A model generated the notes under the pieces. That model ran no database searches and was not told where the DNA came from. It saw nothing but the letters and a program-made list of their open reading frames with translations. A stretch of 46,277 nucleotides of DNA, taken from NCBI GenBank assembly GCA_964543235.1, contig CAZIXE010000028.1, positions 1 through 46,277 of the forward strand, written 5' to 3'. Below, piece after piece: positions 15,643-23,854 of this stretch. How positions within the stretch are numbered: position 1 is the stretch's first letter; each line of letters opens with the position of its first letter. The position numbers were made by a program, and so were the translations under genes. The DNA comes from JANMMJ01 sp964543235 (GTDB lineage: Bacteria > Pseudomonadota > Alphaproteobacteria > Rhizobiales > Aestuariivirgaceae).

Positions 15643-18600
15643 TCAGCGCAGCGCCAGGTCGGCGAGAATGCCTTGCGCCACCGCAAGGCGGGCGAGATCG
15701 AACTTGCGCTCGGCGAGCAGCTGATCGATGGCGGCGACGGCCTTGGTGGCGAGAGGCTGGCCGGCGTCAAGCCCGGCCATCCAGGCTTCCAGAGTCTGCT
15801 CGCGGGTCCCGACGACGCGCGCCACGATGGCGCGGTGGGTCTGGAAGAGCTGGCCAACCAGGCGATTGATGGCGCGGCGCTCGACGAAATCATGGGCGGT
15901 GAGCCTGGCAACCTCGGCGACCAGGCGGTCGATGCGGAGCTCACGCGCGGCAGCAAACAGGGCGCGGGCTATGGCCGGCATGCCGACTCCGGTTTCGCGC
16001 GCGATCAGCACGATATCGGGGGCGCGCTGGAGATAGGGGCCAGCGGAGAGGCGGCGGGCGGTTGCCTCGGGCACACCCTCGGCCATGAGCGAGCGGGTTT
16101 CGGCCTCGAGGCTGGCGCGGGCTTCGTCGCCGACGGTCTCGGCCAGAAGATCGGACACCGCGGCAATGCCGGCCTGATAGCTGGCGACAAGTTCGGCGAG
16201 ACCGCCGTCCAGCTTCTCATGGCGGATGAACCAGATGGTGGCCCAGGTGAGGCGGCGCTGCAGCTCGAGATAGAGATTTAGCTGCAAGGGGCCGGCAATG
16301 CGGTTGTCGAGTTCATCCAGCAAGCCGTTGAGGGCGATGAAGCCGAAGCTGTCGCGGGCCACGGCGAAGGCCGCAGCGATGGTGCCGGGTGCCGCGCCGG
16401 TCTCCTCCATGAGGCGCGAGACGAAGGCCGGGCCGCCACGGTTGATCATGCTGTTGGCGAGCATGGTGGCGATGATTTCGCGGCGCAGACGGTGGGCCTC
16501 GATCTCGGGCCGGAAGCGCTCGTGCATGGCCTCGGGGAAGTAGCGCAGGAGTTCGCGGGCCAGATAAGGATCGTCGGGCACGCGGCTGGCGAGGAGGTCG
16601 CTGTTGAGGGCGAGCTTGGCATAGGCCATCAGCACGGCGAATTCGGGCCGGGTGAGGCACTGGCCGCGGGCGTCGCGCTCGGCAACCGCCTGGTCGGATG
16701 GGAGCGCTTCGAGCCGGCGGTCGAGGAGACCGCGCTGCTCCAGCATGTTCATGAGCTGGATGGCGTAGCCGTTGCCCTCCGAGCCCTGGGCGACGGCGAG
16801 CGAGAGGCACAGCGTCTGCAGATAGTTGTTGCGCAGCACGAGGGCAGCCACCGCGCCGGTCATGGCGGCGAGGAACTCATTGCGCGTGGCGCGGTCAAGA
16901 CGGCCCGCCTGCTCGGCGGCACCAAGCGCAATCTTGATGTTCACTTCGACGTCGGACGTGTTGACGCCGGCGGAATTGTCCACCGCATCGGTGTTGATGC
17001 TGCCCCCCTTCATGGCGAACTCGATGCGGCCACGCTGGGTGACGCCGAGATTGGCGCCTTCGCCGATCACGCTGGCGCGAATGTCGGCAGCGTCGACGCG
17101 GATTGCATCGTTGGCGCGGTCACGGGCGTCGGCGTGGGTTTCGCTGGCCGCCTTGATGTAGGTGCCGATGCCGCCGAACCAGAGCAGGTCGGCCTCGGCC
17201 GTGAGAAGGGCCCGCATCAGCGCCTGCGGGGTGGCAGTATCGCCGGTCAGGCCGGTGAGGGCGCGAAGTTCGGGGCTGAGCGGGATCGCCTTGGCCTGGC
17301 GCGAGAAGACGCCGCCGCCGCGGCTGATGAGCGCCCTGTCATAGTCCTGCCAGGAAGAGCGCGGCAGCGCGAACAGACGCTGGCGCTCGGCGAAACCGGA
17401 AGCGGGATCGGGGTCGGGATCGATGAAGATGTCGCGGTGGTCGAAGGCGGCCAATAGCCGGATCAGGGGCGACAGCAGCATGCCGTTGCCGAACACATCG
17501 CCCGACATGTCGCCGACTCCGATGACCGTGAAGGCCTGCGATTGGGTGTCGATGCCGCGCTCGCGGAAATGGCGCCTGACCGCTTCCCAGGCGCCGCGGG
17601 CGGTGATGCCCATGCCCTTGTGGTCGTAGCCGGCGGAGCCTCCGGAGGCGAAGGCATCACCCAGCCAGAAGCCGCGGGAATCGGACAGGCCATTGGCAAT
17701 GTCGGAGAAGGTGGCGGTGCCCTTGTCGGCGGCGACGACGAGATAGGGATCGTCGTCATCACGGCGGACGGTGCCTGGCGGCGGCACGAGGCCCTGCGCG
17801 GTGATGTTGTCGGTCAAGGACAGCAGGCTCGAGACGAAGAGCTTGTAGGCCCTGATGCCTTCGGCCTGAACCTGCTCGCGGCTGCCGCCGGCGGGCAGCT
17901 TCTTCGGCACGAAGCCACCCTTGGCGCCGACCGGCACGATGACCGCATTCTTGACATTCTGGGCCTTGGCCAGACCCAGCACTTCGGTGCGGAAATCCTC
18001 CGGCCGGTCGGACCAGCGCAGGCCGCCGCGGGCAATGGGGCCGGCACGCAGGTGAATGCCCTCGACATCAGGCGAATAGACGAAGATTTCCGCGAAGGGC
18101 TTGGGATCGGGCAGGCCTTCGACCGCCCGGCTGGCGATCTTGAAGGCAAGGGTCGGGACGGGATCGGGCTGGAAACAGTTGGTCCTGAGAATGGCATCAA
18201 TGAGGTTGAGATAGCGGCGGATGATGGTGTCCTCATCGAGGCTCGGGATCTGCTCCAGAGCCGCCGCGATGGCGGCGCGCAGCGATCGAGGGTCCGCGGC
18301 GCCGCCGGCGGCGGGATCAAACATGGCCTTGAACAGAGCAACGAGCTGCCGCGCGATGCCGGCGTGCTTGACGAGGGTCTGGCCCATGTAATCGCCGGAA
18401 TAGGTGCCGCCGGCCTGGCGCAGATAGCGGGCCAGCGCGCGCAGGATGGCGACCTCTTTCCAGGGCAGGCCGGCAATCAATGTCAAGGCATTGAAGATGT
18501 CGTTCTCGGCGCGGCCGGTCCACACCGCCATGAAGCAATCTTCGAGGATTTCGCGCAGACCTGCAACGTCAACGGCCGCCCCCGAATCGCTCTCGATCAG

Positions 18601-20421
18601 CACGTCGTGGATGACGGCGACGGCACTGCCGTCCAGGCCGGTGGGTTGCAGCTCGTAGGTGGTCTCCGAGATCGACCGGAAGCCCATGTTGCCAAGGATC
18701 GGCAGGCGGGCGCTGAGCGGCACCGCGGCACCGTCGCGGTAGAGCTTGAGACGGCAGCGGCTGGCCGGTGCGGCGGCATCGGCGATGAACTCGACGGCCA
18801 CCATATCGCTGTCGGCCAGGCGGTCGATCTCGGCAATGTCCTTGATCGCCTCGGTGGCGGCAATGCGACTGGTATAGCCGGCCGGAAAGGCGCCAAGCCA
18901 GCGGCGCTGGCGGTCAGCCATGCCGGCCGCAGCCAGGGCGACCGCCAGGCGATCGTCCCAGTTGCGCACGGCCTCGGCGACGGCCTTTTCGAGCTCTGCG
19001 GGATCGGGCCGCGCCCGCCGCTCGGGGTCGAGCGCCACCATGTAGTGGACACGGACCAGCGGGGTTTCGCTGAAGGCCGGCGAAAAGCCTGCAATGCTGC
19101 CGCCATAGGCTTCCGCCAGAAGGTCGCCGACCTTGATGCGTGCCTCGGTGTTAAAGCGGTCGCGGGGAATGAATACGAGAGCCGAGACGAAACGGCCGAA
19201 ACGGTCATGGCGGGCGAACAGCCGGGTGCGCGGGCGCTCCTCGAGCTGAAGAATGCCGCGGGAGAATTCAGCGAGGGTCTCGGCCTCGATCTGGAACAGT
19301 TCGTCGCGCGGATAGTGCTCGAGGATATTGTTGAGGGCCTTGCCGGAATGGCTGTCAGGGGAATGGCCGCTGGCGGCAAAGACCCATTGCAGCTTCTTGC
19401 GGATCACCGGGATTTCGTGGGGGTTCTGGGTGTAGGCCGAGGAAGTGAGCAAGCCCACGACACGCAGTTCGCCGGTCAGGTCGCCATCGGGGCTGAACAG
19501 TTTCACGCCGATATAGTCCATGGTGACGCGGCGATGGACTCTGGCCCTGACATCCGCCTTGGTGATGACCAGGGTGACCGGCAGCATCAGGTATTTGCGG
19601 ATTTCCGGGGTCATGGTGACGAGGCGGCCGCCAAGCATCAGGACCTCGATCTCGGGGCGACGCAACATGCCCAGGCCGGTGCCGTCGACGGGCTTTAGAT
19701 CGTCCTTCTTGGCGGCATCGTTGAAGGCGTAGTCGCGCATGCCGAGAAAGGTGAAATGATTGTCTAGCAGCCATTGCAGGAAGGCGATCGACTCCGAGAG
19801 TTCGGCCAGGGGCACCGGCGGAGGCGAGGTGCGGTAAGTTTCGATCGCCTGGCGCAGTCTCGCCTGCATGACGCTCCAGTCGAGGACGGCGAGGCGCACG
19901 TCGGTCAGCGCCGACTCGAGCTCCTCCCTGATGTGCAGCAGGCTTTCCTCGTCAACGATGCGGCTCAGGTGAATGCGCATCACGCTTTCGCGCGAAGCGT
20001 TGGGCAGGCCGGCATGCCGGTCGCCGAACTCGATGAGCTCGCCGCCGGCGCCGCGCGAGACCAGGACGATGGGGTGAAGCAACAGGCGGATCTCGGCGCC
20101 CAACTCGTTGAGGAGGGCGAGGGTCGAATCGACGAGAAATGGCATGTCGTCGTTGATGACGTCGATGGCGGTTACCGAATCGAAGGGGGCGGGCGGATTG
20201 GAGATGCGGATCTTGGGGCGGCCGGGCTTGCGGATCGCGAAATGGGCATGAGAATCGGCCGCCATTGCCGCGAGATCGGACGGGGAATACTCGACGATGT
20301 CTTCGAAGGTCGCGCCGGACAACAGAATGGCGGCGAACGCCGAAAGGCTGGGCGGTCCTAGTTTCCTGGCTTCGGCGGCCGCCTGCTTCTGCAAGGTGCC
20401 AAGCGGATCGGTCTTTGCCAT
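15643..20421 (-). CDS. gdhB: Large NAD-dependent glutamate dehydrogenase (GDH-180 class)
   Basis: This 1592-residue enzyme oxidises L-glutamate to 2-oxoglutarate and ammonia with NAD+, feeding amino-acid carbon into the TCA cycle. The first 650 residues hold the ACT-like regulatory repeats typical of the 180-kDa class. The catalytic core begins near residue 785 with HLRAGPIARGGLRWSDRPED, then the active-site VGAKGGFVPKKLP. The Rossmann part follows with GVGDMSGDVFGNG and LLWFGGIGTYIK (near 1084). A helical C-terminal domain completes it. The start at 20421 follows a GGGGGAG site by 8 nt. Length is normal for the class. The frame is intact. Confidence 0.97.
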   Translation of the reverse strand: MAKTDPLGTLQKQAAAEARKLGPPSLSAFAAILLSGATFEDIVEYSPSDLAAMAADSHAHFAIRKPGRPKIRISNPPAPFDSVTAIDVINDDMPFLVDSTLALLNELGAEIRLLLHPIVLVSRGAGGELIEFGDRHAGLPNASRESVMRIHLSRIVDEESLLHIREELESALTDVRLAVLDWSVMQARLRQAIETYRTSPPPVPLAELSESIAFLQWLLDNHFTFLGMRDYAFNDAAKKDDLKPVDGTGLGMLRRPEIEVLMLGGRLVTMTPEIRKYLMLPVTLVITKADVRARVHRRVTMDYIGVKLFSPDGDLTGELRVVGLLTSSAYTQNPHEIPVIRKKLQWVFAASGHSPDSHSGKALNNILEHYPRDELFQIEAETLAEFSRGILQLEERPRTRLFARHDRFGRFVSALVFIPRDRFNTEARIKVGDLLAEAYGGSIAGFSPAFSETPLVRVHYMVALDPERRARPDPAELEKAVAEAVRNWDDRLAVALAAAGMADRQRRWLGAFPAGYTSRIAATEAIKDIAEIDRLADSDMVAVEFIADAAAPASRCRLKLYRDGAAVPLSARLPILGNMGFRSISETTYELQPTGLDGSAVAVIHDVLIESDSGAAVDVAGLREILEDCFMAVWTGRAENDIFNALTLIAGLPWKEVAILRALARYLRQAGGTYSGDYMGQTLVKHAGIARQLVALFKAMFDPAAGGAADPRSLRAAIAAALEQIPSLDEDTIIRRYLNLIDAILRTNCFQPDPVPTLAFKIASRAVEGLPDPKPFAEIFVYSPDVEGIHLRAGPIARGGLRWSDRPEDFRTEVLGLAKAQNVKNAVIVPVGAKGGFVPKKLPAGGSREQVQAEGIRAYKLFVSSLLSLTDNITAQGLVPPPGTVRRDDDDPYLVVAADKGTATFSDIANGLSDSRGFWLGDAFASGGSAGYDHKGMGITARGAWEAVRRHFRERGIDTQSQAFTVIGVGDMSGDVFGNGMLLSPLIRLLAAFDHRDIFIDPDPDPASGFAERQRLFALPRSSWQDYDRALISRGGGVFSRQAKAIPLSPELRALTGLTGDTATPQALMRALLTAEADLLWFGGIGTYIKAASETHADARDRANDAIRVDAADIRASVIGEGANLGVTQRGRIEFAMKGGSINTDAVDNSAGVNTSDVEVNIKIALGAAEQAGRLDRATRNEFLAAMTGAVAALVLRNNYLQTLCLSLAVAQGSEGNGYAIQLMNMLEQRGLLDRRLEALPSDQAVAERDARGQCLTRPEFAVLMAYAKLALNSDLLASRVPDDPYLARELLRYFPEAMHERFRPEIEAHRLRREIIATMLANSMINRGGPAFVSRLMEETGAAPGTIAAAFAVARDSFGFIALNGLLDELDNRIAGPLQLNLYLELQRRLTWATIWFIRHEKLDGGLAELVASYQAGIAAVSDLLAETVGDEARASLEAETRSLMAEGVPEATARRLSAGPYLQRAPDIVLIARETGVGMPAIARALFAAARELRIDRLVAEVARLTAHDFVERRAINRLVGQLFQTHRAIVARVVGTREQTLEAWMAGLDAGQPLATKAVAAIDQLLAERKFDLARLAVAQGILADLALR

Positions 20422-20560
20422 TTCGGTGTCTCCCCCCGGGCAGAGCGCCGTCAGTCTAGGCGATCAACGCATCCGGTGCCAGATTTGAACAGCGCGATAT
20501 GACGTGGTGTTGAACGGCGCAAGGCCAACGGACACGGTGGCACACCGCGGCCCGCGATGG

Positions 20561-21031
20561 TCAGGGCGAGTCCTTCAGATCGGGGTTCGGCATATATGCC
20601 GGGCCGACGACAAGGGGCCGATCCGGCAGGGTCGAGGGATCGATGGCGGTCCGGAAGGATTTCGTGTAGCGCGCCAGCTCCTGGCCGCCGTTGACGATCC
20701 GCACGACGACGATGTAGTCGCGATGGGCGACAACGCCATCGAGGTCCGGCGTGCGGAAGGTGTAGCGCAGCCTGCCAGCCTGCACCGGCAGGGTCTGGCG
20801 GTGGTGGCCCGCGGCGCCCGGGATCTCGAAATCGACCTCGATTTCCGTACCCTCGGGGACGGCGCGCTGCGGTGTCAGCACGAAGCCATAATAGAGATCG
20901 GCGTTGCGGTAATTGAACACGAAGCCGCCGCCGGCAAAGGTGAAATAGGGCCGGGATTCATCCTCGCCGCAGGCGGCGAGCCCCAGGGCGGCGCAAAGGG
21001 CGAGGAGTGTGCCGGGGAGGGAACGGGTCAT
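20561..21031 (-). CDS. Hypothetical lipoprotein
   Basis: This 156-residue protein has a lipoprotein signal (hydrophobic LLALCAALGLAACG, lipobox LAAC, so Cys21 is the lipidated residue). The mature part is mostly beta-strand in character (PYFTFAGGGFVFNYRNADLYYGFVL, RYTFRTPDLDGV, YIVVVRIVNGGQELARYTKSF) with an odd aromatic-rich opening. I recognise no family. It begins 3 nt after the orphan LivH-like permease gene and lies upstream of gdhB on the same strand, with a 139-nt gap. It is likely anchored in the inner or outer membrane facing the periplasm. Function unknown. Confidence 0.8.
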   Translation of the reverse strand: MTRSLPGTLLALCAALGLAACGEDESRPYFTFAGGGFVFNYRNADLYYGFVLTPQRAVPEGTEIEVDFEIPGAAGHHRQTLPVQAGRLRYTFRTPDLDGVVAHRDYIVVVRIVNGGQELARYTKSFRTAIDPSTLPDRPLVVGPAYMPNPDLKDSP

Positions 21032-21034
21032 GCT

Positions 21035-22042
21035 TCAGACCTCACTGTCATGCCGCCGTGCGACGCCGAGAAGGCCTTCGGGCTTCAGGACGAGGATGGT
21101 GATGATCAGGGTGAAAACCGCGGCGTCACGGTAAACGAGGGGAAAGGCCGCCGACCAGGCGGTCTCGACGGCAGCCAGCACCAGGCCACCGAGAATGGCG
21201 CCGCCGATGGTGCCGAAGCCGCCAATGATGGCAGCAAAAAGCGCCTTTAGGCCAAGCATGGTGCCCATGTGAAAGCTGACGCCGCCATAGGCCAGCGCCA
21301 CGATCCAGCCGCTGGCCGCGGCAAAGAATGCCGCCGCGGCCGCCGTGCCGGCCAGCACCGCCGCGGTGCTTATGCCACAAAGCTCGGTCAGCTGACGGTT
21401 CTGGGCGCAGGCGCGCCACAGCCTGCCACTGCGGGTGAGGCGCATCACCGCCAGGAGGCAAGTCAGGAGCGCGGCCGCTATGGCAATGACGAGGAGCTGC
21501 ATGGCGGTCATGCTGACCGGGTAGGCGGAACCTGTGGCCATGACGGCCGGCTGCGCCAGAAGCGGCGGCAGCCACTGGTCGCGGGCGTGCGACTGAATGC
21601 GGAAGATTTCCTGGATCACGATGGCCACGCCGATCGAGGCGATCATGATCGCCTGGCTAGAGGCGACGAGCGGGGTGAAGACGCGGCGCTGTACGACAAT
21701 GCCAACAGCGACGGCACCGGCTGCCGCAAACAGGAAGGCCAAGGCCATGGCGAGCGGCAAGGCAATATTCTCGTAAAGCTGCAGCGTCATGGCGTAGACG
21801 GCGGCGAAGGCAGCGAAAGTGGCAACATCGCCGAAGGACAGAACGATGCGGCCGGTAATGCCGTGGAGCAGGGCATAGGCCACGGCGAGAAGGCAGTAGG
21901 TGGCCGCGACGGTCATGGCGTTGGCGGATTGCTGCAGGCCATAGGCGAGCAGGCGCGCGGAGTCGGCGGCGTGGGCGGGCGCGGCCGCAAGCAAGATGGC
22001 GAGAGCCAGGCCGCACAGCCGTTTTGACGGGCAAAAGGCCAT
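21035..22042 (-). CDS. LivH-like branched-chain amino acid ABC permease, orphan
   Basis: This 335-residue membrane protein belongs to the LivH/LivM permease family. It opens with a cleavable-looking signal (LALAILLAAAPAHA). About eight membrane segments follow, and the conserved cytoplasmic loop GGFGTIGGAILGGLVLAAVET stands near residue 276. The C-terminus ends ILVLKPEGLLG, as in LivH/UrtB proteins. LivH normally works with LivM, LivG, LivF and a binding protein; none of these is within the window. Its only partner here is the lipoprotein gene 3 nt downstream. No clear ribosome site precedes the ATG at 22042. Confidence 0.82.
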   Translation of the reverse strand: MAFCPSKRLCGLALAILLAAAPAHAADSARLLAYGLQQSANAMTVAATYCLLAVAYALLHGITGRIVLSFGDVATFAAFAAVYAMTLQLYENIALPLAMALAFLFAAAGAVAVGIVVQRRVFTPLVASSQAIMIASIGVAIVIQEIFRIQSHARDQWLPPLLAQPAVMATGSAYPVSMTAMQLLVIAIAAALLTCLLAVMRLTRSGRLWRACAQNRQLTELCGISTAAVLAGTAAAAAFFAAASGWIVALAYGGVSFHMGTMLGLKALFAAIIGGFGTIGGAILGGLVLAAVETAWSAAFPLVYRDAAVFTLIITILVLKPEGLLGVARRHDSEV

Positions 22043-22087
22043 TTGCTAGTGAGATTGCGCTCTCCACCCCAGGGTGTCAATCGCGCA

Positions 22088-22660
22088 ATGGATTTCGACT
22101 GGCACGACCATCACTTCACGACCGGGATACCGTGTCTCGATCTCGCGAACACTGTGGTGTGGCGGAACCTTCCCCCAAAGCGCGAGGACCGGCTGCCGAC
22201 GCGGCGGGCGCTTGCGGTCTGGGCGCGCGCCTGCCGGCGGTTCGACGGGCTTGCGGCCGGCTGCCCGGCGCGGCAGCGGCTGACCGGCATGATCGGCATC
22301 CGCGAGGCCGTTGACGGCTATTTCCGGCATGGCAAGGGCTGGGCAATACTGATCAACTGCTATGCCGAGGCGCTGCGGCCCGGCGGCACGGCGCTCGAGC
22401 GCGAAGTGCTGAAGGGAGCGGTGGCGCTGGCGCTGTCGCCGCTGGCGGCGCGCGTCAAGGTGTGCGGCCATTGCGGGTGGCTGTTTGTCGACCGCACCCG
22501 GAACCAGAACAAGAAGTGGTGCATCTCGGCGCTGTGCGGCAGCCGTACCAAGGCGCGCCGTCACTATGCCCGCAAGCGCAGTCAACTCGCGGCAGACGGC
22601 GCCGTGCAGTCTAGCTCGCCAGCCGCAGCGGAGCGGGCCCGGTGGAGCCGCGCACGATGA
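22088..22660 (+). CDS. CGNR zinc-finger transcriptional regulator (ABATE domain family)
   Basis: This 190-residue protein has the two-part layout of the family. The N-terminal ABATE-like domain begins with GIPCLDLANTVVWR. The C-terminal zinc finger reads KVCGHCGWLFVDRTRNQNKKWC followed by CGSR and a basic KARRHYARKR helix. The four cysteines are in place, but the eponymous CGNR is CGSR here. Members are predicted stress- or antibiotic-linked regulators, mostly uncharacterised. The ATG is divergent from the LivH-like gene (45 nt between starts), so it may regulate that pair. Its last 50 nt overlap the 3' end of the LacI gene on the other strand. Confidence 0.85.
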   Translation: MDFDWHDHHFTTGIPCLDLANTVVWRNLPPKREDRLPTRRALAVWARACRRFDGLAAGCPARQRLTGMIGIREAVDGYFRHGKGWAILINCYAEALRPGGTALEREVLKGAVALALSPLAARVKVCGHCGWLFVDRTRNQNKKWCISALCGSRTKARRHYARKRSQLAADGAVQSSSPAAAERARWSRAR

Positions 22661-23645
22661 GTTCGGCGGTCCACAATTCGTGGGGCAGGCCGGCGCCGGG
22701 TGCGGCAATCATGTCGAGAAGCAGTTCGGCGATGCGGGCGCCGGCGGCGCGGATCGAGGAGCGCGTGGTGGTGAGCGGCGGCGACAGGCCTTCGGCCCTG
22801 AGAAAGGGCAGACCATCGTCATGGGCAATGATGGACATGTCGCTGCCGATGGCGAGGCCCGCCTGCTGGACGGCGCGGATGGCGCCCGAGGCGGAGAGCA
22901 TGCTGGAACAGATGACGGCGGTCGGGCGGGCCGTGAATGCCAAAAGGTCCATCATGGCGCGATAACCGTTTTCCTCGGTCATCTGGCTCGACGTGATCAG
23001 GGCCGGATCGGGTTCGAGGCCGCGGCTGCGCAGGGCCTGCTCGAAACCGCGGCGGCGGTGGGCGGCGAAGGTCATGATCTCGAGGCCGTTGATGAGGGCG
23101 ATGCGGCGGTGGCCGAGGTCGGTCAGCAGCCGGGCGGCCTGCTCGAAGGCGCCGCGGTTGTCGATGTCGAGCCAGGCGTAGCCGTCCGTGCGGTCGCCGG
23201 TACGGCCGTGCACGATGAAGGGCAGGCGCAGCTCTTTCAGCAAGGCGATGCGCCAGTCGTCAAGGCGGGGGCCATGGACGACGACACCGTCAACGGTGTT
23301 GGACTTGGCATAGCGGCGGTAGACGGCCTCCTCGCCCTCAGGCCCGGCCACGCTCAACACGACATCGAATCCCTTCTGCCCATAGACTTCGCCGGCGCCG
23401 GCAATGAATTCGGAGAAGTGCGGATCGATCATCAACATGCGGTCGCTGGGCAGCACATGACCGATGGCGTGGGACTTGCCGGTGGCCAGCCGCGTGGCGT
23501 TGGGGTTGGGGCGATAGTTGAAGTGGCGGGCGGCCTCGAGCACGCGGCGGCGGGTGGCCGCGCCGACGTCGGGATAACCGTTGAGGGCGCGGCTGACGGT
23601 GGTCTGCGACAGGCCGAGATGGGCCGCCAGTTCCTTCAGGTTCAT
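22611..23645 (-). CDS. aglR: LacI-family regulator of the agl operon
   Basis: This 344-residue repressor has an N-terminal LacI helix-turn-helix (NLKELAAHLGLSQTTVSRALN, residues 2-22), a hinge helix region (AARHFNYRPNPNATRLATG) and a periplasmic-binding-protein-like effector domain. I chose the ATG at 23645 since the helix-turn-helix starts at residue 2; the frame extends 8 codons upstream. It is divergent from aglE with a 209-nt gap that holds two matching palindromes, one 22 nt before its own start, so it likely represses itself and the agl-thu operon until a disaccharide or derivative binds. The name aglR rests on position. Confidence 0.87.
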   Translation of the reverse strand: MNLKELAAHLGLSQTTVSRALNGYPDVGAATRRRVLEAARHFNYRPNPNATRLATGKSHAIGHVLPSDRMLMIDPHFSEFIAGAGEVYGQKGFDVVLSVAGPEGEEAVYRRYAKSNTVDGVVVHGPRLDDWRIALLKELRLPFIVHGRTGDRTDGYAWLDIDNRGAFEQAARLLTDLGHRRIALINGLEIMTFAAHRRRGFEQALRSRGLEPDPALITSSQMTEENGYRAMMDLLAFTARPTAVICSSMLSASGAIRAVQQAGLAIGSDMSIIAHDDGLPFLRAEGLSPPLTTTRSSIRAAGARIAELLLDMIAAPGAGLPHELWTAELIVRGSTGPAPLRLAS

Positions 23646-23667
23646 GGATGCATCATGCCATTTTCCC

Positions 23668-23677
23668 AAAGCGCTTT
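23668..23677 (+). promoter_or_regulatory. LacI-type operator, regulator-proximal
   Basis: AAAGCGCTTT is a perfect 10-bp palindrome with the central CG typical of LacI-family operators. It lies 22 nt upstream of the regulator ATG on the regulator side and matches the core of the second palindrome 106 bp away (centre to centre). Confidence 0.7.
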
Positions 23678-23736
23678 CAATTTTTATCCGATCTGGTGGA
23701 CCGCGATTTTTGGGAAATGGTTGAATACAATGACGC

Positions 23737-23764
23737 TTGACGTTTTCCGCAGTTCTGCTAGAAG
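23737..23764 (+). promoter_or_regulatory. Predicted sigma70-type promoter of aglE
   Basis: TTGACG (23737-23742) is followed after 16 nt by TAGAAG (23759-23764). The predicted transcription start near 23771 falls at the left edge of the second LacI palindrome, a classical repression geometry. The -10 element matches the consensus only in part. Confidence 0.5.
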
Positions 23765-23771
23765 TGAATTA

Positions 23772-23785
23772 CCAAAGCGCTTTGG
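23772..23785 (+). promoter_or_regulatory. LacI-type operator at the aglE transcription start
   Basis: CCAAAGCGCTTTGG is a perfect 14-bp palindrome that contains the same AAAGCGCTTT core as the site near the regulator. It sits right after the predicted -10 box and 69 nt before the aglE ATG. Two sites 106 bp apart, about ten helical turns, would allow a repression loop. Confidence 0.75.
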
Positions 23786-23854
23786 AAGAAGACTGCACTG
23801 GCAGCGGGGGCGCATCCGCATATAGTTGACGGAAAAACCACGGGAGGAAGGTCG

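Noticed and set aside
17542..19698. 718-codon open frame antisense to gdhB
   Set aside because: It lies wholly inside a gene with a clear family match over its full length. The antisense translation is Gly/Ala/Asp/Glu-rich without any motif, the usual effect of GC-rich third codon positions.
20422..20560. Sigma54 promoter for gdhB around a TGGCAC element on the minus strand
   Set aside because: The GG-N10-GC spacing needed for -24/-12 elements is not met; the GC dinucleotide is 8 nt away and TTGC is missing.
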